NCBI RefSeq assembly: GCF_040720935.1
Contig: NZ_JBFDAE010000009.1
Coordinates: 132,013 to 196,012 of the forward strand
Source: Jejuia sp040720935
Lineage (GTDB): Bacteria > Bacteroidota > Bacteroidia > Flavobacteriales > Flavobacteriaceae
DNA: 64,000 bases
Direction of reading: 5' to 3'
Shown: positions 44,398 through 53,368 of the stretch, one piece after another
Layout: each line of letters begins with the position of its first letter
Numbering within the stretch: the stretch's first letter is position 1
Program-made: the position numbers and the translations under genes
Notes under the pieces: model-generated
Seen by the model: the letters and a program-made list of their open reading frames with translations, nothing else
What the model was told of the DNA's origin: nothing
The model's database searches: none

Positions 44398-45360
44398 TTA
44401 GGCTTGTGGTTCAACGCTATGGCTCTTAAAAAATTTGCTCATTTTTTCTCCAATTGGTTTTACGTGCTCAGGTTTCCAATACAAGTCGAAATGTCCTGCG
44501 CCTTCAATAAACTCTAATTCTTTTGGGCCAGGAACTTTTTCGTAAAAGTCCTTACTGTTTTCTACAGTATAAGCTTCGCTTCCCAATGCCATAAAAAATG
44601 GAATATTCTCCATGAGATGCAACACATTAAATGCTGAAAAACTAATCAAGGCTTCAAAATTGTAAAGCGAAAGTCCGTTTTTCCAGTTTGGACAATTTTG
44701 TGTTCCTCCAGGTTTTCCGGGAAGATAATACGTCATCATGCCGTGTTGAATTGGCAATGTGCCTGGTTGCTCCGCTTCTTTTGCATCTTTTGGTACGGGT
44801 TGCATTATGATGTCCTCGCCATTTTCAAAATACTGTTGTCTGGCATTTCCCGTCATTTGTAAAAGTGTGTTCCTAATCATACCAACCCCACCAGCAGCAT
44901 CTATATTCTGTTGTGCGGCGTTCAAATACGGACCTATCATTCCAATACCTCTTACCCTGCCATCAAGTGCAGTTGCATAACTTGCATATCCTGCGCCCAT
45001 ACAAACTCCAACGCTAAAAACATTGTTTATATCCACGCAGTCTAGAGTTCTCATATAGCTGACAGAATTTTTGGTGTCTTCACAAATGTTAAAAGGATCT
45101 TCAACGCCTTGGTGTCCTTCGCTCTCGCCGTAGCCTCTTGCATCAAAAGCTAAGGTTACAAAACCGTGTTTGCAGAGTTCTTCGGCATAAATTCCTGCCG
45201 TTTGTTCTTTTACTCCAGAGCCTGGGCGCGTGAATACTAGGGCTGGTCTTTTTTGTCCCTCTTGATAATCAGAAGGCATAAAAAGGTTTGCTGTCAGTTT
45301 TAAACCATCACTCATATAGGTAACCGTATTTTTTCCTGTGTTGAAATTTTTGTTGCTCAT
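44398..45360 (-). CDS. Alpha/beta hydrolase with cysteine nucleophile elbow
   Basis: A 320-residue cytoplasmic protein of the YcjY/dienelactone-hydrolase-like group. The nucleophile elbow reads VGVCMGAGYA: Cys takes the place of the usual Ser, as in dienelactone hydrolases. The His lies in EGAGHFDLYWKPEHV, and an acid candidate is in the preceding EAYTVENS. Other blocks: KRPALVFTRPGSGVKEQ and LAFDARGYGESEG. It is the last gene of the tetR operon, 12 bases after the membrane protein gene. Confidence 0.87.
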   Translation of the reverse strand: MSNKNFNTGKNTVTYMSDGLKLTANLFMPSDYQEGQKRPALVFTRPGSGVKEQTAGIYAEELCKHGFVTLAFDARGYGESEGHQGVEDPFNICEDTKNSVSYMRTLDCVDINNVFSVGVCMGAGYASYATALDGRVRGIGMIGPYLNAAQQNIDAAGGVGMIRNTLLQMTGNARQQYFENGEDIIMQPVPKDAKEAEQPGTLPIQHGMMTYYLPGKPGGTQNCPNWKNGLSLYNFEALISFSAFNVLHLMENIPFFMALGSEAYTVENSKDFYEKVPGPKELEFIEGAGHFDLYWKPEHVKPIGEKMSKFFKSHSVEPQA

Positions 45361-45372
45361 TTTTATATGGAT

Positions 45373-45864
45373 TTAATGATTAATTATATGTTGATAATAC
45401 ATGTTTGCGCGTTCTTCTGAAAAATGGTCAACTACATAAGTAGCCAACATTGTTAGAATTAGGGCAATCCCTATTGCTCTACCTATTGGTGTTTCCCAAA
45501 ATATGAAGATGCCAATACCTAAAACCCCCAAACCAGCCATAATCCATCTTGTAATTGGATACCAACTCGAGAATTTTTCAACTCTTTCTTTTTCGGTTTT
45601 AATAAACTCAGTTTCATTTTGTCCGAACAATTGAGCATATTCGGTAGAACGTTTAGGGTTTGAGTATAACATGCCACCTCCAATTCCTAGGAATAAAATC
45701 CCAACAAGTAGTAAAGGGAATACTAATGCCTTAGCACTTGGTGTAGAACCTAAATAGTAGAAGAGCAATGCTATTACGATAATTATGAATGCGAAGGCAA
45801 CAATAAGTCTTGCTTCAAATAACTCGCCCTTAATCCATTGATTGGTGTAGTCTATAAATTTCAT
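45373..45864 (-). CDS. Membrane protein of the tetR operon
   Basis: A 163-residue protein with four membrane helices (about 20-37, 46-68, 105-121, 129-147) and a charged segment between the second and third. No family recognised. Its ATG lies just after an operator-like TGAATGTTCATTCGGTT, and the hydrolase gene follows within 12 bases. Confidence 0.75.
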   Translation of the reverse strand: MKFIDYTNQWIKGELFEARLIVAFAFIIIVIALLFYYLGSTPSAKALVFPLLLVGILFLGIGGGMLYSNPKRSTEYAQLFGQNETEFIKTEKERVEKFSSWYPITRWIMAGLGVLGIGIFIFWETPIGRAIGIALILTMLATYVVDHFSEERANMYYQHIINH

Positions 45865-45886
45865 AGTATCTAGTTTTTATGTTAAA

Positions 45887-45903
45887 TGAATGTTCATTCG
45901 GTT
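45887..45903. promoter_or_regulatory. TetR operator, site 2
   Basis: TGAATGTTCATTCGGTT, identical over 17 bases to 46506-46522, with GAATG-TT-CATTC inverted arms. Located 23 bases upstream of the membrane protein ATG, inside the operon downstream of tetR. Confidence 0.85.
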
Positions 45904-45919
45904 TTATGATCAAATTTTT

Positions 45920-46498
45920 TTAATTGTTTGACATGCTATTCCAAGTCATTTTTATGGCGGTATTTATCATATCTTCTGTTATCTCAACTTCTTGTGATAA
46001 TTTTATTTGAATTAGTGTCACAACAGAGTTGTAATACCATCGTATCAAAATCAGAATATCGGTTTTTATAAAAACATTTTTGTCAATTGCTTCTTGTATA
46101 AAAGCAATGGCATCTGTATAATTTTCACGTGCAATTTCACGAGTTTCATTCGAAATTAATGGTGAATAATTGTGCGTGTCTTGAAAAATGAACTGCTGCG
46201 GATTATGATCGTAAAAATTGTATGCCTTTCTCCATAAAATTTCAAACCTTTTTTTAATGGAGAGTTGTTTTTCTACATCAGAAAACTGAACGGCATTCCC
46301 TAAATTTTGTTCAATCTCAAGAAATAAACCATTTATCAATACATCCTTACTGGAAAAATGATGGTACATCGTGCCAACGGCAACACCACTTTCTTTAGAT
46401 ATTTGTGCCATAGATGTTTGTTGCAAACCTTGTTTTACAAATAATTCTAAAGCAGTTGTTAATACCTCACTTCTTTTATCAATAGTTTGTGCTTTCAT
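45920..46498 (-). CDS. TetR family transcriptional regulator
   Basis: A 192-residue regulator. N-terminal helix-turn-helix (about 8-55: ALELFVKQGLQQTSMAQISK and SGVAVGTMYHHFSSKDVLIN) and a helical ligand-binding domain with LWRKAYNFYDHNPQQFIF, of the type common in regulators of lipid- or drug-related genes in Bacteroidetes. Two identical 17-base operator-like sites flank the gene, so it very likely represses itself and the membrane protein/hydrolase genes that follow. The ligand is unknown. Confidence 0.93.
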   Translation of the reverse strand: MKAQTIDKRSEVLTTALELFVKQGLQQTSMAQISKESGVAVGTMYHHFSSKDVLINGLFLEIEQNLGNAVQFSDVEKQLSIKKRFEILWRKAYNFYDHNPQQFIFQDTHNYSPLISNETREIARENYTDAIAFIQEAIDKNVFIKTDILILIRWYYNSVVTLIQIKLSQEVEITEDMINTAIKMTWNSMSNN

Positions 46499-46505
46499 TT
46501 AAGAC

Positions 46506-46522
46506 TGAATGTTCATTCGGTT
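46506..46522. promoter_or_regulatory. TetR operator, site 1
   Basis: TGAATGTTCATTCGGTT eight bases upstream of the tetR ATG; identical to the site at 45887-45903. Confidence 0.88.
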
Positions 46523-46613
46523 ATAAATGTATCTTAAATTGTTTTAATCTCAAAATAATGGTGGGGTTTTTTTAAGTTGTCGATAATTTCCTTTTGGCTT
46601 ATTTGATTCAACG

Positions 46614-46664
46614 ATTGAAAGTGCTGAAGATTTATAGGTTTGTGAAAAGGTAATTAAGGAGTAG
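46614..46664 (+). pseudogene. Decayed T9SS C-terminal tail, like the agarase end
   Basis: Aligns without indels with the last 51 bases of the agarase gene (44247-44297; offset 2367) with about 8 mismatches. The frame reads TIESAEDL, stop, VCEKVIKE, stop, against KIESAEGLQAYKKVVKE. It is either a duplicate of the agarase end or the last trace of another T9SS-cargo gene. Confidence 0.75.
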
Positions 46665-46791
46665 GGGCCTGTTTTGCCAGAGTCTTTCGTATAAATAATT
46701 TAGTTGTAAGAGTGAATTTCTAAATAAAACAAGAAAATATTTAGAAAATGAAGTACCCCAGATTATTTGCTAAGCTAAAAAAGCAAGTTTT

Positions 46792-47280
46792 TTATATCCG
46801 ATTAAAATTATCAATCCATTCAGAAAAAGAATCAGATTTTTTCTCAACCGTATTGAAATCATGGTCAAAAAAGTAAACTGAAACACTTTCTTTTCTTTCG
46901 TTTAAGTCAGAGGTTAAGAATCCGAAAATACTTCCCATACAATCTGAAGCAAATGGAATTATGTCAGTTGAAATTTGCGAAGTCCATTCGTTTTTTTTAT
47001 CAAATATGATGCTTTCAATATTCCAAAATTGTTGAACATCATTCAAATCTATTTCATTATCAACAACTAGATCAAGAATATCTGGCGTCCATAAATCTCC
47101 AAAATTTAAAATGAATGTTTTAAAATCACTTGGTAAGTAAATACTAAATTCTGATTCAAGATTTTTAATATCTGATTCTGAGGCTTTTTTTATATCCTCA
47201 TTTTTATTGTATTTATTGGAAAATTCTTTAAATATGTCTATGTCTTAAATTGATTTTAAATTATGCGTACGTGAAATCAT
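46792..47280 (-). pseudogene. SMI1/KNR4 (SUKH) family gene with an in-frame stop
   Basis: Starting at the ATG at 47280 the frame reads MISRTHNLKSI, stop (TAA at 47247-47245), then DIDIFKEFSNKYNKNEDIKK, ASESDIKNLESEFSIYLPSD and FKTFILNFGDLW... to FSEWIDNFNRI and the end stop. The part after codon 12 is continuous for 150 codons and has the SUKH pattern (ESDIKNLESEFSIYLPSDFK, DCMGSIFGF). Such proteins are often immunity factors against polymorphic toxins. The early stop looks like a single CAA or GAA to TAA change. Unless a non-ATG start is used downstream, the gene is dead. Confidence 0.82.
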
Positions 47281-47335
47281 TCTGGTAGTTTATCTTTTTT
47301 AAGCAGATTTAATCGAAAATTTCTACAAACCCAAG

Positions 47336-48391
47336 CTAAGCCTCAGCATTAAAAAACACCTTATAATAATGCATTTTCTTTTCATCGTCATAACCACGTT
47401 CTAAATATTCTGAGGAAGCATCAGGCGCATCAATATCTAATTTAATTTGAATATTGGTATCTAGTTTAATATCAGTTTTAATCTTTCGCTTTTCTTTAGT
47501 GACAACCGCTTCGGCAACATCAAACTGATTGCGAATGACTAAATTTTGTTCGCCTTCAAATTCCTTTTTATAATTTTCAAACTCTCTAATATGTTTTTCG
47601 TCTTCAAATAATTCATCCTTAAAACGTGCTACATTTACAATTTCATTTTCTTTAAAAAAGTCGATGGTTTTGGCTAAAAATATATTTTGTTCTTGTGCGC
47701 CATAACTGGTTTTTAAGATTTCGGTTGAAAAGTCCTTACACAGCTCTATGTATTGTTGTGTGTGGTTGTTGGCATCATCTGCATATTTAATATTTAAAAA
47801 ATGATTGATCCAATATTGCGCATCATAACTATTATTGTCCACAGTAAAAATAATATTGCCTTCTGCGTCACTTTGATTTAAAATTAAACAGCCTTTATCT
47901 ACTTTTTTAGAATTGATGCCTTTTTGGACCAAAACATCGTAACTGTTGTTTTCTAAATAGGTTTGAAAGAAGTTGACCTTGCTTTCTATTTTGAAAATGC
48001 CAATAGCATTGGTTGTCATGTCCCTAAATTCAATGCCTTCAAATTGCACGATTAAAACATCACCAGTTTTTATCTGGGCAGAGCTGGACTGCTCGTATAA
48101 ATGCATCACGATATGTTTTGAAACTTCAATAAAAGAAGCGTCACTATCGGCATCAAACAATTGCGCTGCATAACTATTAATTTCATTAAGCGCAACATTG
48201 GCATGATGATTAAAACGATGGCTTTGCACCAGGCTTCCAAAAGGTTTTAATAAAAATGGCAGCATTAAATCATAACTGGCTTCATCAAAATCGACTAACT
48301 TTTCCGAAAATGCATTTTTTGTGTCGTTAAACTTATTTCCAACTTTGTGGATGATGAATTTTGAAATGGAGGCGTTTTTTCTTGAAATCAT
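47336..48391 (-). CDS. Nucleoid-associated protein (YejK/NdpA-like)
   Basis: A 351-residue protein of the 37-kDa nucleoid-associated family. Typical features: N-terminal ISKFIIHKVGNKF, a central IGIFKIESKVNFFQ, followed by KGCLILNQ and DAQYWINHFLNIK. Homologues bind the chromosome; a precise role is not set. The gene is alone on its strand between a terminator and the SUKH remnant. Confidence 0.88.
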   Translation of the reverse strand: MISRKNASISKFIIHKVGNKFNDTKNAFSEKLVDFDEASYDLMLPFLLKPFGSLVQSHRFNHHANVALNEINSYAAQLFDADSDASFIEVSKHIVMHLYEQSSSAQIKTGDVLIVQFEGIEFRDMTTNAIGIFKIESKVNFFQTYLENNSYDVLVQKGINSKKVDKGCLILNQSDAEGNIIFTVDNNSYDAQYWINHFLNIKYADDANNHTQQYIELCKDFSTEILKTSYGAQEQNIFLAKTIDFFKENEIVNVARFKDELFEDEKHIREFENYKKEFEGEQNLVIRNQFDVAEAVVTKEKRKIKTDIKLDTNIQIKLDIDAPDASSEYLERGYDDEKKMHYYKVFFNAEA

Positions 48392-48493
48392 GTGTTTTTT
48401 ATTGAGACTACAATACTATTAAATCTTATGTCACTTCGAGTGATTTTTGATGAAAAATTTTATCGAGAAGTTTAGAGTTTTTTAAATTTAGCA

Positions 48494-48527
48494 CAAAAAA
48501 AGAACGCCAAAGTAAAACTTTGACGCT
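48494..48527 (-). terminator. Terminator after the TapB-like gene
   Basis: On the minus strand AGCGTCAAAGT pairs with ACTTTGGCGTT through G-U pairs, followed by CTTTTTTTG. Confidence 0.75.
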
Positions 48528-48561
48528 CTAGAATTCGGGGACTTGAATCTTGGTATTAAAA

Positions 48562-49239
48562 TTAGTTACTAAAGCTTGTAAGCTCTGAGTATCCCTGTAG
48601 TTTTCCTTTTTTATTGTAAGTTTCGGTTTTTACAACGCCTACACCTTCGGCAATCCATTCTTTAATTGTAAAAGACGTTTTTATACCCATTTTCATTTGT
48701 GAATCATAACTCAAAGCAAAGCAATTATAGGTGCCAGCAGGCGTGGTAATAGATTCTTTTGCATCAACAGTTCTATTTACCATGTCTATTGTCATGTTCA
48801 TTTTCATGCCTCCCATGTTTATTGCCATAACGAGATTTGCATCCTTTAATTTTTGACCAACATCTAAATTGTTTGGCAATTCGATATTAGAACCAGAAAT
48901 ATCCATGTCCATATCTTTATATTGCTTCAACATATCTGGATTTATCATAGATTTAAAATCGATGGAAATGTTATTGCCAACACATGTTATTTCATATGAA
49001 GTGGTTGTAATTTCCTTGTCTTTATCATCTAAAACTGTTGTTTCAATTGTAGCAGTATCGCCGTCAATTTTAGAGACATGGTATTTTACAAGACCTTCTT
49101 TTTTGCCCTTTTTGCTGTAGTTGGTCATTTCAAATTTAGCACCTTCCTTAAATGGATAATAAACACTACAGGCATTTTGGCCCACACCAGAAAAGCTTAG
49201 CAATAAAGCACAGATTAAAACTAATAGTTTCGTTTTCAT
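48562..49239 (-). CDS. TapB/DUF3108-like exported protein
   Basis: A 225-residue protein with a signal peptide (ending GVGQ) and a beta-rich DUF3108/TapB-type domain: YYPFKEGAKFEMTNYSKKGK, then ITTPAGTYNCFALSYD and the C-terminal EWIAEGVGVVKTETYNKKGK. Met-rich in the middle (NMGGMKMNMTIDM). It follows the OmpA-like gene by 4 bases, so the two are co-transcribed and probably act together in the envelope. Confidence 0.85.
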   Translation of the reverse strand: MKTKLLVLICALLLSFSGVGQNACSVYYPFKEGAKFEMTNYSKKGKKEGLVKYHVSKIDGDTATIETTVLDDKDKEITTTSYEITCVGNNISIDFKSMINPDMLKQYKDMDMDISGSNIELPNNLDVGQKLKDANLVMAINMGGMKMNMTIDMVNRTVDAKESITTPAGTYNCFALSYDSQMKMGIKTSFTIKEWIAEGVGVVKTETYNKKGKLQGYSELTSFSN

Positions 49240-49243
49240 AAGG

Positions 49244-50800
49244 TTATATTTTTATAAATTCTACGCGTCTGTTTTGTGCTTTTCCATCGCTGGTGCTGTT
49301 GTCGCCTATTGGCATACTTTCACCTTTACCATCAGTTTCAAGTCGGTCTGGAGCAATTTTGTAAATGTTGACCAATGCATCCTTAACCGCAGCAGCTCGC
49401 GCTTTAGAGAGTTTTAAATTGGCCTCATCAGCCCCATCTGCATCGGTATGTCCAACAATATTTAATCTAATAGTTTCATCTTGCATTAAAACCTGGGAAA
49501 TCTGGCGCACAATCCCCAAAGATTGGGGTTGGATATTTGCCGAACCAGAATCAAATAAAATACCATTGGTAGATATTTTTCCTTCGGAAAGTAATTTACG
49601 TCTTAAATCTACACCGCCTTCAGCCACTTTTAAATTAGAAATATAAAGATGCTCTTCGTTATCCTTTAAATTATTAAGATGGAATTTTAAATATTTAAGA
49701 ACGTTTTCTACTTCTATAAATCTAGGGATATCAATGTATTTAGTTTCATTTACCCAAAGTCTATAACGTTTTTCAGTAACAGAAATAGCGATGTGCGGTT
49801 GATTTAGTATGGCTTTTCTAAGATCTGCTTTTATGTCGGTGTTAACGGCGCCGCCGCCTCTGTTAAAATAATTTTTTGCCCTAATCGAGAACGCTCCATA
49901 TTGCCCTAACGGAAGTGAAACGTTTGCGTAATGTGCAGTTCCGTCATTAAATTTATTGTTATCGCTTAAAATAACATGAAGCCTTGCTGTTGATGAGGTT
50001 TGCTGGCCAATACCTTTTGTTAGGATATCAAATTCAATGGTGTAATCTTCTGGTAAATCTTCAACATCCGGGACATAATAAACACCATAACCGGTCTTCA
50101 ACTCAAACCATTTCCCTTTATCACCAATTTTTACGACCTCGCCCGATGCGTTGGTGTTCCATTTACTCGGAAAATCGCCTATAAAATCTTTGGCAAAATC
50201 ATCAAAGAACAACAATTTGTCTCCTGGCACAAAATCATATTTGCTGTAAACTTCTAAGTTGTCAGAGATGTTTGAGTCTTCTTTCGTGTCTTCAGTTTTA
50301 CCATCGGTATCTCTACCGGTAGAATTAGTATCTTCAGAATTGTCGTCTTTTGAAGTTGTTTCATCAGAATCGTCATCTTTTTTATCCCGCTCACGTTGAT
50401 TCGTTAGTAGTTCCTTAGTTGTTTTAATACTGTATTTTAGGGCTTTTTGCGCCTTGTTCATCTGCAATGTAGCCTTTGCTTTTTTAAAAGCGTTGCCCTT
50501 ATCTACATCGCCCAAAATATTTGGGGCACTATCGCTTAAACCTTCCAAATCATTCAGCGCATCTTCCAAGACATCAATATCTTCATCGTCAAGTGGTGTT
50601 CCAGCTTCGGCATAACCATCATATTTGTAAACCTTATCGTATATATCGAAAGACTCCCTTACAAATTGATCTACACTATAGATGCCTACCCGGCTACTGG
50701 GGCGTTTAAGTCTTTTGGTTTGAGCGTAAATGTTTGGTGTTAAGAATAATAGTAATATCCCAAAAACTAAGATGCTTTGCGCATTTTTTGGAAATGTCAT
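49244..50800 (-). CDS. OmpA family protein
   Basis: A 518-residue protein with a signal peptide (to about residue 26), a helical region with an Asp/Ser/Thr-rich acidic linker (about 145-190), a concanavalin-like beta domain (about 195-375, FFDDFAKDFIGDFPSKWNTN), and a C-terminal OmpA peptidoglycan-binding domain (about 395-518; GILFDSGSANIQPQS, VGHTDADGADEANLKLSKAR). It anchors the envelope to peptidoglycan. It is co-transcribed with the TapB-like gene. Confidence 0.92.
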   Translation of the reverse strand: MTFPKNAQSILVFGILLLFLTPNIYAQTKRLKRPSSRVGIYSVDQFVRESFDIYDKVYKYDGYAEAGTPLDDEDIDVLEDALNDLEGLSDSAPNILGDVDKGNAFKKAKATLQMNKAQKALKYSIKTTKELLTNQRERDKKDDDSDETTSKDDNSEDTNSTGRDTDGKTEDTKEDSNISDNLEVYSKYDFVPGDKLLFFDDFAKDFIGDFPSKWNTNASGEVVKIGDKGKWFELKTGYGVYYVPDVEDLPEDYTIEFDILTKGIGQQTSSTARLHVILSDNNKFNDGTAHYANVSLPLGQYGAFSIRAKNYFNRGGGAVNTDIKADLRKAILNQPHIAISVTEKRYRLWVNETKYIDIPRFIEVENVLKYLKFHLNNLKDNEEHLYISNLKVAEGGVDLRRKLLSEGKISTNGILFDSGSANIQPQSLGIVRQISQVLMQDETIRLNIVGHTDADGADEANLKLSKARAAAVKDALVNIYKIAPDRLETDGKGESMPIGDNSTSDGKAQNRRVEFIKI

Positions 50801-50904
50801 TTCTAATTTTTTGATTAATAGCGAGCTAAAGATAGAGATTAGTTTTTTATCGACAAAAAGCTTCTCATGTTTTAATCAACATTAAGATGTTAATTACAAT
50901 TAAA

Positions 50905-53337
50905 CTAATTGATTTGATAGAGTAAAACGATATTATTATCCCCTTTTACAACAAATTCCAAATTACTGTCAGCATCAATATTTTCCATATGAATAGCGGA
51001 ATTACCATAAACAGGGAAATTTGGTCTTAATTGTCCTTGGCTATCATAGAGGTACACTTTTTTAGCCTGTAAATCTGTTATAGCAACGTAAATTTTATCA
51101 TTGATGTAGAAAATACGCGGTCTTGAATAGTTGCCATAATCCAACTCTAAAACTCTACTTTTTATGCCCAATTTGTTGTCATGAAACGTAACGCGAGTTT
51201 TACTTGTAGTCTCTAAATTATGATTTGAGGTCAGGTTGAGATTCACTTCCGAGGTGTTTCCCCTAGTATCAACACTAATTAATTTTCCGTTACTAGTTGT
51301 AGTAGTGAATTTATTTTGATGTAGAAAAATGGGCTCTTTAGATAAGTCACTTTTAATTTTCGGAGATAAACGCATTTTTCCTGTTCTATCTAAAATATAA
51401 AGTTTGTTTTTAGTTTTTAACGCTAAATAATCTTTTGAGCCAATTCTGAAATGTTTTGGGGGACTTAAAATGTCGCCATTCGCGGTTTTAAATGTAAATC
51501 CTTTTACAATTTGTCCTCTGGCATCGTACATTAAAACGTTTTTCCCTTGAGTAATTAGCAGACGGTATTTTTTGTTTTTATCGTAATCGAAAACTGAAAG
51601 TGGTTGCGTGATTTCATCATTAAATTTCATTGGAAACGGAGACACCGTCCTTCCTTTTCGGTCTAGTACATAAAGACTATGGGGTGTTGTGAACGCCAGT
51701 TGTAATCTTCCATTTTTGTACATGTCAATTTGTGCAATAGGACCTAGAATAGCACCGTTAAGTCGTTTTTTCCAAAGCACTTTTCCCTTATTCGAAATTA
51801 AATAGAGATTGTTATTGATATCTTGAACAACAATTTCTTTTTGTTTGCTAACATGATTTGTTACGAACTGGGGCGTGTTTAAGAGATCTGCATCAAGTTT
51901 AATATTGAAAGTTTCAGAGACTGAATTTTGAACGCCCCTCTTTTTACTTTTTATAAGAGCACCATGAACATGTGCAAAATTAGAGTCGTATATAAACTGA
52001 GTTGCAGAAAGCGCATAACTATTTAAATTTAGGTTATGGTTTCCTTTCAGGTTTTTAGATGATATTTTTTCAAGAAAATCTGGTTTAGAAACTAATAGCA
52101 ATGAGCTGGCACTACTTAAATTTTTGCTGAGTTCTGTATAATGGGTTCGAGAACTTAGTGTCGTTTTATTTTGATAATTGGCAATGATATTCTGTAATTG
52201 CTCGATAGAATTTGCAAACACAAAATAACTGTCTATTGTGCAGTATTTAGAAGTTTCTATAGTGCTTATTAGCGGTTTAAAAGTATCCGTAAATAAATTT
52301 GTCTTGGAGAAATTAAAAATATCAATATCCCTGTAAGTTTCTATTTTATTTTGTTCTGAAAGTAGTGCATCCTGGGTAGCAATAACGTCAACTGAGTTTA
52401 ATACTACGGCACGTTGATTGTCTTCATAAATTAAACCAACTTCAATAATATTATCAAACAATTGAGTTTGAGTTGTTATTGAATCTCGATGATGATAATG
52501 TTTAAGATTAGAATTAAAAACTTCAAAATTATCGAATGTAAAACTTAGGAAACCGTCACTATTGGATGGTGCAATATGTTGTGTTTGATTTTCTTGAGGA
52601 ACGGTATTTTTAAAAATGTCAAGAATCTTTTTTGAGGAATCCGCTGATTTTGCAATACCATTAATAAGGATGTCATCCTGAATGATTTCGGTATCTAGTG
52701 TCAAAAAATCAGTCAGTTCACTCGTTTTTAATGCGTCTTCAATAAAAAAAGAAGGTGTAAATGAGTTATTCGTTTTTAGGAGAACAGATACATTTTCGTT
52801 TTTACCAGATACAGCATACATCTTTTCAAATTCGGAATTTTTTTCAGAAGATATATAAAGACTATCAATACTGTTTTTAGAGGAAGATACTATAAACACA
52901 CTATCTATAATGGTGCTGTAGAACTCATCACTTTCCAATTTAGATTTTGTGATGCTTTTGTTTTTATACTTAAGGGTTTCTTCAATATAATTTTGCAACG
53001 AATCTGTTTGAAAAAGTGTTTTTGAATATTTAGTGATGAAGGTATATTGAAGACTATCGTTTTGAGACTTTGAAAGACAAATTAGGGCTTCGCCATCTGC
53101 ATTAAAATTTGATAAAGGTCTCAAACGACGTTCTAAATCTTTATAATTTGAAGTTTTAGAAAGGGTATTTAAAAATGCATTGTTTTCCAAGTTGTTTTTA
53201 AGACTTTCGAGATGAGTGGTTTTTACGATTATTTGAGAACTTTTAGGCACAAAATCTATAAGTTGGTTGCGCTTATCTTTAGCCTTAGAACAACTAAAAA
53301 ACAGGATAAGTAGGAGGGAACAAGAAAAAAATCTCAT
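50905..53337 (-). CDS. Large lipoprotein with C-terminal beta-propeller
   Basis: An 810-residue lipoprotein (lipobox FFSC near residue 16). The N-terminal half resembles the DUF3352-like substrate-binding fold seen in Bacteroidetes lipoproteins (VPKSSQIIVKTTHLESL). The C-terminal third (about 500-810) has repeated propeller-like blades with GKVLWKKRL, GRTVSPFPMKF, GQIVKGFTF, GKMRLSPKI and GQLRPNFPV. It follows rnhB after 31 bases and is probably transcribed with it. Function unknown. Confidence 0.8.
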   Translation of the reverse strand: MRFFSCSLLLILFFSCSKAKDKRNQLIDFVPKSSQIIVKTTHLESLKNNLENNAFLNTLSKTSNYKDLERRLRPLSNFNADGEALICLSKSQNDSLQYTFITKYSKTLFQTDSLQNYIEETLKYKNKSITKSKLESDEFYSTIIDSVFIVSSSKNSIDSLYISSEKNSEFEKMYAVSGKNENVSVLLKTNNSFTPSFFIEDALKTSELTDFLTLDTEIIQDDILINGIAKSADSSKKILDIFKNTVPQENQTQHIAPSNSDGFLSFTFDNFEVFNSNLKHYHHRDSITTQTQLFDNIIEVGLIYEDNQRAVVLNSVDVIATQDALLSEQNKIETYRDIDIFNFSKTNLFTDTFKPLISTIETSKYCTIDSYFVFANSIEQLQNIIANYQNKTTLSSRTHYTELSKNLSSASSLLLVSKPDFLEKISSKNLKGNHNLNLNSYALSATQFIYDSNFAHVHGALIKSKKRGVQNSVSETFNIKLDADLLNTPQFVTNHVSKQKEIVVQDINNNLYLISNKGKVLWKKRLNGAILGPIAQIDMYKNGRLQLAFTTPHSLYVLDRKGRTVSPFPMKFNDEITQPLSVFDYDKNKKYRLLITQGKNVLMYDARGQIVKGFTFKTANGDILSPPKHFRIGSKDYLALKTKNKLYILDRTGKMRLSPKIKSDLSKEPIFLHQNKFTTTTSNGKLISVDTRGNTSEVNLNLTSNHNLETTSKTRVTFHDNKLGIKSRVLELDYGNYSRPRIFYINDKIYVAITDLQAKKVYLYDSQGQLRPNFPVYGNSAIHMENIDADSNLEFVVKGDNNIVLLYQIN

Positions 53338-53368
53338 GGATGAAGCAATTTATGCAAAAATATAAAAC

